From assembly GCA_933228895.1 (NCBI GenBank), contig OW121851.1:115713271-115777270 (forward strand): a DNA stretch of 64,000 nt, given 5' to 3'. Under the pieces are notes generated by a model, which made no database searches, was not told the DNA's origin, and saw only the letters and a program-made list of their open reading frames with translations. The position numbers and the translations under genes were made by a program. The stretch comes from Platycnemis pennipes. Lineage: Eukaryota; Arthropoda; Insecta; Odonata; Platycnemididae. Shown piece by piece: positions 56,990 to 64,000 of this stretch (position 1 is its first letter; every line of letters starts with the position of its first letter).

Positions 56990-57292
56990 GTTAATGAATT
57001 TTTGTTCCCTTGCCATTCCCCCCTTTTGGACCTACCTCCCAGCCTCACCTTAACAACCCCCCCCCCCCCCCCCAGGATGGACATAACCTCTCCCACACCT
57101 AACTCCCAACAACGCATCCTCCCCAATCTACGTCACCCTCCACCTCACCCCTCCTCCCTAATGTTCGTGACTAAATATTCTGAGTGTTCTGTGATATTTG
57201 TATGTACCTGATGATGACGTGCTACGTCGAAACCTAGGTCATTTGCAATAAATACATGTGGAATTACAAAGTTACTGCTTCTCATTCAATAT
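56990..57292 (+). mobile_element. PLE-type terminal fragment
   Basis: A CT-rich stretch with an uninterrupted C run (about 57,057-57,074) leads to a hammerhead-like core at 57,208-57,240. Then comes ATTTGCAATAAATACATGTG and GAATTACAAAGTTACTGCTT. The last part matches, inverted, the foldback insert at 30.13-30.29 kb, so this is the same family. No RT coding part is attached. Confidence 0.6.
57208..57240 (+). ncRNA. Hammerhead-like motif in the PLE terminus
   Basis: CTGATGA, one extra T, stem GACGT/ACGTC with a three-base loop, GAAA, then CC-TA-GG and TC. This resembles a type I hammerhead with a very short stem III and a GUC-like cleavage triplet. The extra base after the core and an A-C apposition at stem I weaken it. 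PLEs are known to carry hammerhead motifs. Confidence 0.45.
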
Positions 57293-57978
57293 GAGTGAGT
57301 TTGGTTGTCACCATCCATAAAATTTGACATGAAGTTGCTCCATCTGTAAAGAAAAGTACTAGGTCATCATATGCCACATTTATTTTACAAGTCGTTTGTC
57401 ACAACACTTACATGCTGTCAGGGCTAGGTGAAGAAAAATGTCTTACTGCTCAATATGTTACACCAATCAGTGACTATAGATAGATAGGTTGTATTTTAGG
57501 TGGAGTTCCTCTCAAGGAGGACCTGTGGCACTTAGACCTATTAGTCCATTTGTGATTGTGCCAATCACCCTTCTGGTGAAGGTCGCCCTGTATCTGGAGT
57601 CTCCCTGTTAATGACTTCTTACCGTAGCCGAACAGATGCAGTCACCCTTGGCACAGAGAAGCAATGTGGTGAGAGGAGCTACATATTTATTAATCTTTCA
57701 AATCTGTATCTGTCATGTTCAGTGGAAACCAGGGGCACCTCATGAAGGATGTAGCTCTTCACCACACATGATTGGTCTTGATGGTCCATGGGCATGTTCT
57801 GCCATGTGGCTTGGGGTCACTCACCCATCCCCCATAGATGAGAGTGTCTAAGAATCTCCCAGAGACAGTAGCTTTCTATAATGTCACCAAATGTAGAATT
57901 GATATACTAGATCAAATGATTAGAGTGTATGTAAATAAAATGCTACATATGTATGCTGCAGATGGCCAATGCATGCAT

Positions 57979-58160
57979 TGTGTAATACACTGAATATAGC
58001 CACAATCAACGTGTCGGTACTCTGCCAAGAAGGCACTGGGAAAAAATATCTCACGTGAATTGTTTTCAAGATAGCAGGTGAATTAACAACACCATGCATA
58101 GAGTCAAGTTTCAACTCCACTTGAAGTTCACAAGAGAGATGTGCACTAAACTTGTCTCTG
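57979..58160. repeat. Long inverted repeat, left arm
   Basis: This 182-bp arm matches 58,842-59,023 inverted with 3 differences. The spacer is 681 bp. Neither arm matches a transposon end I recognise. Confidence 0.95.
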
Positions 58161-58639
58161 AGGGGAATAGAGGGGAAAAGATATAATCAGTAATTTGTGT
58201 ACAGCACAATGGATCTGTATGTGGTGCATACCTTGGCAAAGTTCTTTTCATTTGGGCCAGATATAATGATGATAAACATGAGCAAATATCCATGACACCT
58301 GAAGAGTTGCCTCTGATGTGTTTATGATTGTTGTGTTGGTTAATAATTATGTCAATGTGTAGTGACCAAATTATGCTGGAATATACGTAGGATATGCTTA
58401 CATATTGATAAAAGAATAATACAGTAAATTAATGCATATAATTCTGGGTAAAACAACCAGTAAAATTATTACTGCTGTTCGAAGAAAAAAAAACTAAACT
58501 TGTCATTTAAAATTTAAAAAAATTGTAAAATTAAATCGTTGTTAATCTACTCTATTATGTTTGCAAATTAAGCAGATTATAGGATTATACAAATGTAAGG
58601 ATGGCTATATGCGAAAAAAGGAAGTATTTAAAATATACA

Positions 58640-58700
58640 TTTCCCGTCAAAATTGACCCATGATGGTCTTTCTGGGTAGCTGTTCTACCCTGGTCTTTCT
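58640..58700. other. Possible piggyBac-like terminus in the inverted-repeat spacer
   Basis: GTCAAAATTGACCC followed by GGTCTTTCTAGTGTTGTG resembles the inverted end of the piggyBac-like family at 46.9 kb, with the expected TTAA degraded to TTGT. There is no partner end nearby. Confidence 0.25.
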
Positions 58701-58841
58701 AGTGTTGTGATGGAATGCCTAAAAAGTAAATTCTGAAATGATATTGCAATTGGTACCATTAAAAATTGTGGATACTGATGTCTACCAAATTTTGATGTTT
58801 CTTTTAACACATGTGATCTGATATGTGATCTCTGATGTGAT

Positions 58842-59023
58842 CAGAGACAAGTTTAGTGCACATCTCTCTTGTGAACTTCAAGTGGAGTTGAAACTTGACT
58901 CTATGCATGGTGTTGTTAATTCACCTGCTATCTTGAAAACAATTCACGTGAGATATTTTTCCCCAGTGTCTTCTTGGCAGAGTGCCGACACGTTGATTGT
59001 GGCTATATTCAGTGTATTACACA
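58842..59023. repeat. Long inverted repeat, right arm
   Basis: The partner of 57,979-58,160. Read rightwards it is open in one frame (LKLDSMHGVVNSPAILKTIH), and so is the left arm on the other strand, but the frame is short and unrecognised. Confidence 0.95.
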
Positions 59024-59454
59024 TCTCTTCCCACTTGTTGCATTATATTGAAATTGCCATTTAGTTTTCAGTTTTTCTGGCTATAAGTTTATAATAATGA
59101 ACTTTCCAAGCCCCGTATTCATTTTTAGTAAAGTTACTGTATATATAACACTCATTGACTGGATTTATTGGTTTAGGTTCTGCTGAATTTGACTTTGAAT
59201 CTTATCATTTATGGCCTTTTTGTTACTATACCTGATAATTTTGGTTAAAATTTAATGGAGAATGAGCATTTAAGGCATTGATACATCGTTTTTTTAAGTC
59301 AATCCCAAATTATTTACAACCAGATGAGAAAAGTCACATCTTTTGGAACCAATGAGTCTGAATGAATGCTATTTAACTAAAATGTCTTGGAATTTTCATT
59401 GGGTGATATAGGCAACCTTTAAATGCCACATAGATTCTTCTCTAGTAGATCCGG

Positions 59455-59760
59455 GTGATTGGGCTGCTGTTGTGGCTAGAGATACCGAGGACCTGGGTTT
59501 GATTCCCGGCCGTGGTGGATTTTTCAGTGGCAAAACGGTCCCTAGTGGAGGGCATTTCAGTTACAGCACTTCATATGTCAGATAGGACGTTAGCCATGGT
59601 TTGGTGCTTGTCGTTAAGAGTAGCCTGATGCTGGGCTTCTCTTCACCCTTCTTTCTTTCCCTGAGAACTCACCACAATTACCCAAATTAATTACCCAGAT
59701 ATCCTAAATGGTGCACTTCGGCTGTCTGACCGATTTCCACTCATTATTCTCCAATGCTCT
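59455..59760 (+). mobile_element. tRNA-derived SINE
   Basis: A tRNA-like head at about 59,459-59,520 has TGTTGTGGCTAGAGATACC (A-box region) and the B-box GGTTTGATTCC, followed by a body of about 240 bp. It is a different family from the SINEs at 16.1 and 56.0 kb. Boundaries are approximate. Confidence 0.6.
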
Positions 59761-60212
59761 GGGTTCCCTGTTGTTAGGATGTAGGGTATTCAAAATGAGT
59801 TTGTTTTGATGTAATGTTCATTAAACAATGAAATTTCATTTTTTTGAGACTGCGTTAGAAACCAATAAACAGTTAGTTACTTGTCTGACTCTTAGTCGAG
59901 TGGTTTATTAAGATTATTCCTTCCCATCCTTATAATTACTGTGATATAGCCTTTATCAAATCTCATTTCTGCTAACACTATGAATCTTCCTTCATCAGCC
60001 CTAGTATTTTCCATTTATTATGTCTAGTATTTTAATTCATCCCCTTGTTTGTTTCATTCAGCTTTTCTTACAATAATTCATTGCAAATGCACATATAGGT
60101 TGTCATATATGTCTCAACCTCCTCATTCTTAAATATCTCATGAATTTTCTTATGTCAAAATATTATCTTTAATTTCCTGTGTGTTCTCAATCCTCTGGTA
60201 ACATGACCTTTA

Positions 60213-62339
60213 CAGTCAACATTAATGGATTAGATGTTGACAACAAATATTACTTTTTAGTCTTGTGTAGTGTAGAGAGCGGAGAGCAAACCAGGCACAC
60301 AAATCTCACCATCAACTTTTTGATGATGGAAAAAAACAAACTATGCGAATTTCAATGAAATAATTCATCACTATCACGGCCCAAGTTTCAACAATTTATG
60401 CCATCTTATAGGTGAAAATGCAGTGTTATTCCAATATATATATACGAACGGGTGGAGGACAAGGGAGGGAGTGGATGGGGGGGTAGTGGTTTTGGTGGTT
60501 GGAAAAAGGAGATTGGTTAGGGGGATTGGGAAGGAGAGGTGTGGGGGAGGGAAGGGTGTTGATTCTTGTCCCCCATTAGCTATTGCCAGGTAAGATTTTG
60601 ATGATTTCTTCTTCAAATGAAGAAAACCCGAGGACAGTATTCACCACCTCTGAAAAAAAGGCTTTTCTAGCAAGCATTCAATGTAGATTCCTTCACTTCA
60701 TTCCATGAATCCAATATGATGTTAATTGCATCCATGATTTTGAATGAAGGCCAAAAATTCATGGTCAAGCAAAGAGGTTTACTTCAAACACCTGCAGCCA
60801 TCACTTGAAAGTGTGCCTAGTGTGGTAGGAATTGTAGATTTTCATGACTTCATGATCCAATGGTTGCCAATTGATGTTGTACTTGGAGGGAGAAACAGTA
60901 CTTAATGTTTTCGCCAGCATTGGCAGAATAACTGGATGTCCAGGAGTATTGTCAGGTGTTAGCAGAGCCTTGAAATTCAAGTTATTCTTTTTTAGATCTC
61001 AGAAACAAAACAAAATTTGAACCACTCTGTACACAAAGCTGCGTTCACCCACCTGTTTTGATTTGATTTCCAAGGCACAAGTGGGATGACTTAGGTTTTT
61101 CCCTTTAAAACTCAAGAATTTTCAGCACTAACAAGTATCAGCCTACAATTTAAGCTACCTGAAATATTTGGGAAAAAACAGTGTAAGGCTATGCCTAGTG
61201 GCCTTAAATCCTGGTTCCCTACTTTGAAATATAGGTTTTCTTCATCATCTTTTTCCAGAACAAGGATGTCTCATTGCGTTGAAAGTTGGTTAAGGCAGAT
61301 AACCCCTTTCTTCAATCAGGTCAGAAAACTCTGGAATAAAATTTTGGGCTGTTTGATGATTAGCAGATGCACTTTCCCCATGTTCCCCTAACATCATGTT
61401 ACGGTTATTGATTCATTTTATAATCTCTTTAAACCATTCAAATCACGCAATAATAGTTGCATTGGTAGAAGACTCCGGACTTAGCGCAGATAAGGTACCT
61501 TGTGTTGTGTTAAACCATTGCCTTAAGACACATTACTGCCGATTTCAGCGTCACCATTGTTTGTTTTCTCGCCACCAGAAGCGCCTGCACCAAAGTCAGC
61601 TCTTATCTTTCCTTCATTTGTTCGTAAAGTATGTATGTTGACTCGTTTATCCCGTGTTTTCTCCCTAGGAATGAGATTTTTTGGCCTGATTGCAGTTTGT
61701 CTAAAATTTTCCGGCCCAGCGTAATGGCTGTACCAATGTACGTCATTCCTCCATGGTGTTACGATGCTCTTGAAGATTATCTCTAGGACCAATGTGGTAG
61801 CATCGTTTTGCGGCTGCGACGACATCATGAAACTAATGTTGTTTACAATAACTGTTTGATACAGTTTGCAGACCGAAATAGTTGTAGCTTAAGTCATTTC
61901 GCTTGGGCAACACTTTATTTCACCACTAATTCCTAATCGTGAACTTTTAAGGAAAAGGGAACCAAGGCTTGGAGAAGGTATACATGGTAATGTTGAAGAC
62001 ATGCGATTCCAATGAATTCACCAATTCCTAGTAATGGGCAGAAAGTTAAATGTATCGTAATGAAATGATTAATACGCAGTAAATGTCTTGAATTATGATG
62101 TTATTTACTCACAATGTAGTTTGATTCGATAGGTGCACTACTTTGAACATTACTCCTAATCCTTGAACCAATGTATAGGATCATGATGGAGCGTGATTCC
62201 CAGGTTTGCTCCGATTGAGATATCTAAAACCGCATCTTACCGAAAATAAAGATTGAGTCTTGTGAAATTGGGTACATTGCTATGACCGCGTCATAACGAA
62301 ATCCCGTCTTGTGGAACCGCACTATGTGAGGGTTTACTG
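60213..62339 (-). mobile_element. Tigger-type element around the transposase remnant, tentative borders
   Basis: The right border reads GGTTTACTG and is followed by TA at 62,340-62,341, giving the inverted end CAGTAAACCCTCACATAG. A weak partner, TACAGTCAACATTAATGG, lies at about 60,211. The transposase remnant is between them on the minus strand. Confidence 0.45.
60600..61500 (-). pseudogene. Pogo/Tigger transposase remnant
   Basis: The minus strand, in changing frames, gives QNFIPEFSDLIEERGYLP (about 61,340-61,290), then an ADET-like region decayed near 61,250. Next come pieces matching GFKA..R.. near 61,200, and TPDNTPGHPVILPMLAKTL (about 60,960-60,905) with NINWQPLDHEVMKIYNSYHT (about 60,880-60,820). 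DNxPGHP and Q-P-x-D are hallmarks of the DDE domain of pogo/Tigger (jerky-like) transposases. Many stops show it is dead. Confidence 0.75.
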
Positions 62340-62341
62340 TA

Positions 62342-63725
62342 AACGGAAACCTGATTCCATTGGTTATTTCAATTGTGAGGTCCAGAAAATTATTGTGGTT
62401 ACTTTAGTTTGTTTCTGCTGTGAATTTGATTATTTCAGTGAAATTAGCATAGTTTGTCTTTTTTCTATCATGTAAAAGTTTCACAAAATTACTCCTGAAG
62501 CCGTTGGTTTTGTTAACTTTGTGATGGATGTAGATACATACTTTGGATTGCTATAATTTAAATGTTTTTATATAAGTATGTACTGATTTAGTAGCTTTAT
62601 CATTTCCTAATTTTTTGCATCCTAAGTGTGTCTCTTTACAACTAAAGAAGGCTCTTTCCATTCCAGCTGATGATACTAGGTACAGTTGAGCATCTTTAAT
62701 CCGGCCCAATCGGGACCGAAGTGATGCCGGAATAGGGATTTTTCTGGACTATGGGTCATGCATGGCTACTGGTCTATCTATTTTTGACGTCTGGGATGTT
62801 ATTTGAAAGGATTTAATTATTTATAACAGATTATGTTTGTTTGTCATTTACTGAACACGAGTTTGTAAACCGGGAATTTCGTCCAAAGTCAGGGAATTTT
62901 GAAAACGACTTCGTAAACTACCGTATTTCCCAGTCCACAATACTGTTTTTTACTCCAAAATGTGCTCTAAAATCAGCCTGCTTCTTATGAGCCGAGGGTA
63001 TAACTTCGTCTTCTAAGATGCAAAATGATTCGTCGTGGAAAGATGCTATTGAATACTTTTTCCCGCGTCAGGTATAGAAAATGATTGCTTTGGTTAAGGC
63101 CGTTTTACTCGGTACATTTGTTTGCATCTGTTGGGCGTACGTTTGCATGAGGAAAATTGTACCGCTTAAAGCGGCAAATTATGTGAACGCTTGTGCGAAT
63201 GACTGAGTGGTAAATAGATCCTGCTCTAATTCCATTCAGACAAGTATACAGTTTGGGATTCAATCGTGTAAAACAGCCTTTACAAATGTTAATCATAACA
63301 CTGTTTTGACCCAGTAGAAAGCAGTAGAATTTTAATATTTCCTTGACAGTACTTCCGAAATAAATTCCCCAGATAAGTCTCATTGTATACAGTCGTATGT
63401 GTGTGTATACTATGCGGTGCATAGTATGCACTGTGGGATCTAAAATGACTTCAAATCAGAGCGGGTAGTAAATATTTCGATATCTCGGCTACCAGACATC
63501 GTAGAACCTTCTTTCTTTTAATAATCTGGGGTGCATGGAATAGTAAATATCAACTAGCGTATTTATATGTTATAAAACAACATCAAATATAAGACAAATT
63601 ACGACATAAATATAATTTTTTTCTATTTATTAGGTGCACCTTATATTTTTATCACAATTATTTGGGAAGGATTATGTTTAAAACATTTTAGTTACCAATT
63701 GACATGATTGAAAATAAGAATGAAC
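62342..63725. other. Mostly anonymous right-edge sequence
   Basis: No coding exon is supported. At about 62,682 CAGTTGAGCATCTTTAATCC after TA looks like a Tigger-type end without a partner in the window. Near 62,920 an ACCGTATTTCCCAGTCC word resembles ends of yet another DNA element. Confidence 0.35.
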
Positions 63726-64000
63726 TTTGTAATTTTCCACACGTTGTTTTATTAACCAACCGGTTTCAACACTCACGTGTCATCATCAGGGACTAAAATT
63801 TTTTGAGCAAGGGAAGGCCTTAAATAGTGCACTGGTGGGGGGGTGGAGGTTAACATGGAAAGGGAGTGAGGCATGGGGCTACATCACAGGGGTAAGAAGA
63901 ATATATTGGAGGTTAGGTCAAATGTTCACATTGTGCACCAGACCTGTTCACACCAGAGCAAGTGGTCAACAGGGAACATTTAAAATCCGTCAAATCATTT
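63725..64000 (-). mobile_element. PLE-type terminus at the right edge
   Basis: TTTGTAATTTTCCACACG at 63,727 is followed by the inverse of a hammerhead-like core (63,757-63,789). The layout matches 57.2 kb with different stem sequence, so it is a related PLE family. It runs off the window. Confidence 0.55.
63752..63789 (-). ncRNA. Hammerhead-like motif in the right-edge PLE terminus
   Basis: On the minus strand: CTGATGA, one extra T, stem GACAC/GTGTT with loop GTGA, GAAA, then CC-GGTT-GG and TT. The stem covaries with that at 57,208 while the core is unchanged. Confidence 0.45.

Noticed and set aside
59459..59520. A tRNA gene
   Set aside because: The B-box is present but the A-box and anticodon arm are poor, and a body follows; it is better read as a SINE.
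61523..61828. A 101-codon minus-strand frame as a host exon
   Set aside because: It lies within the probable Tigger element, upstream of its transposase remnant, with no splice or family support.

Overview
The window is eukaryotic nuclear DNA, almost certainly from an arthropod and probably an insect. It holds spliced genes with GT-AG introns, a Mediator subunit gene split by introns of up to 14 kb, a SOSS-B-type single-strand DNA-binding protein gene, and a dense, nested load of transposons (hAT, piggyBac, pogo/Tigger and other TA-flanked elements, two Penelope-like retroelement (PLE) types, APE-type LINEs, tRNA-derived SINEs and an env-bearing Ty3/gypsy element). No species can be named from the sequence alone.

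Layout. From 590 to 24,819 (+) lie the six 3'-terminal coding exons of MED23; phases agree across all five introns and the 5' part lies off the left edge. The introns hold a piggyBac copy with transposase remains (4,976-7,194), three hAT-type elements with 8-bp target duplications (3,406-3,816; 10,832-13,195; 14,191-14,478), a LINE fragment split by one of them, a probable pogo-type shell (14,873-19,991) containing a PLE that itself contains a SINE, a 5'-truncated LINE, and smaller elements. An unidentified open frame with a convincing splice acceptor lies antisense in the last MED23 intron (23,425-23,995).

MED23 converges on a SOSS-B gene with an uninterrupted reading frame (27,731-28,462, -). 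The spacer between them holds a perfect 46-bp palindrome. A GC-rich stretch with two CACGTG boxes near 29.5 kb may be the SOSS-B promoter. From 29.8 to 33.0 kb are pieces of an APE-type LINE, one disrupted by a 161-bp foldback insertion.

From 33,389 to 42,626 is a Ty3/gypsy-type element. It has a 118-bp remnant of the 5' LTR, a gag with three CCHC knuckles, a candidate -1 frameshift site, PR-RT-RNase H-IN with a GPY/F module, an env-like gene with an F-type cleavage and fusion region and a transmembrane anchor, and a 644-bp 3' LTR. The shared LTR part differs at one base of 118, yet the genes are broken in at least five places. Further PLE fragments follow (42.9-46.9 kb), one split by an 827-bp TA-flanked element, then a piggyBac-like end (46.93 kb) and mostly anonymous sequence with a two-copy 295-bp tandem repeat and a hAT MITE.

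At 52,939 (+) a new spliced gene begins; its first two coding exons are visible but the product is not recognised. The rest (53.2-64 kb) is intron-like sequence with SINEs, a long 98%-identical inverted repeat (57,979-59,023), a broken pogo/Tigger transposase (about 60.6-61.5 kb) and PLE-type termini. Several PLE-type termini carry a hammerhead-like core with a covarying stem.
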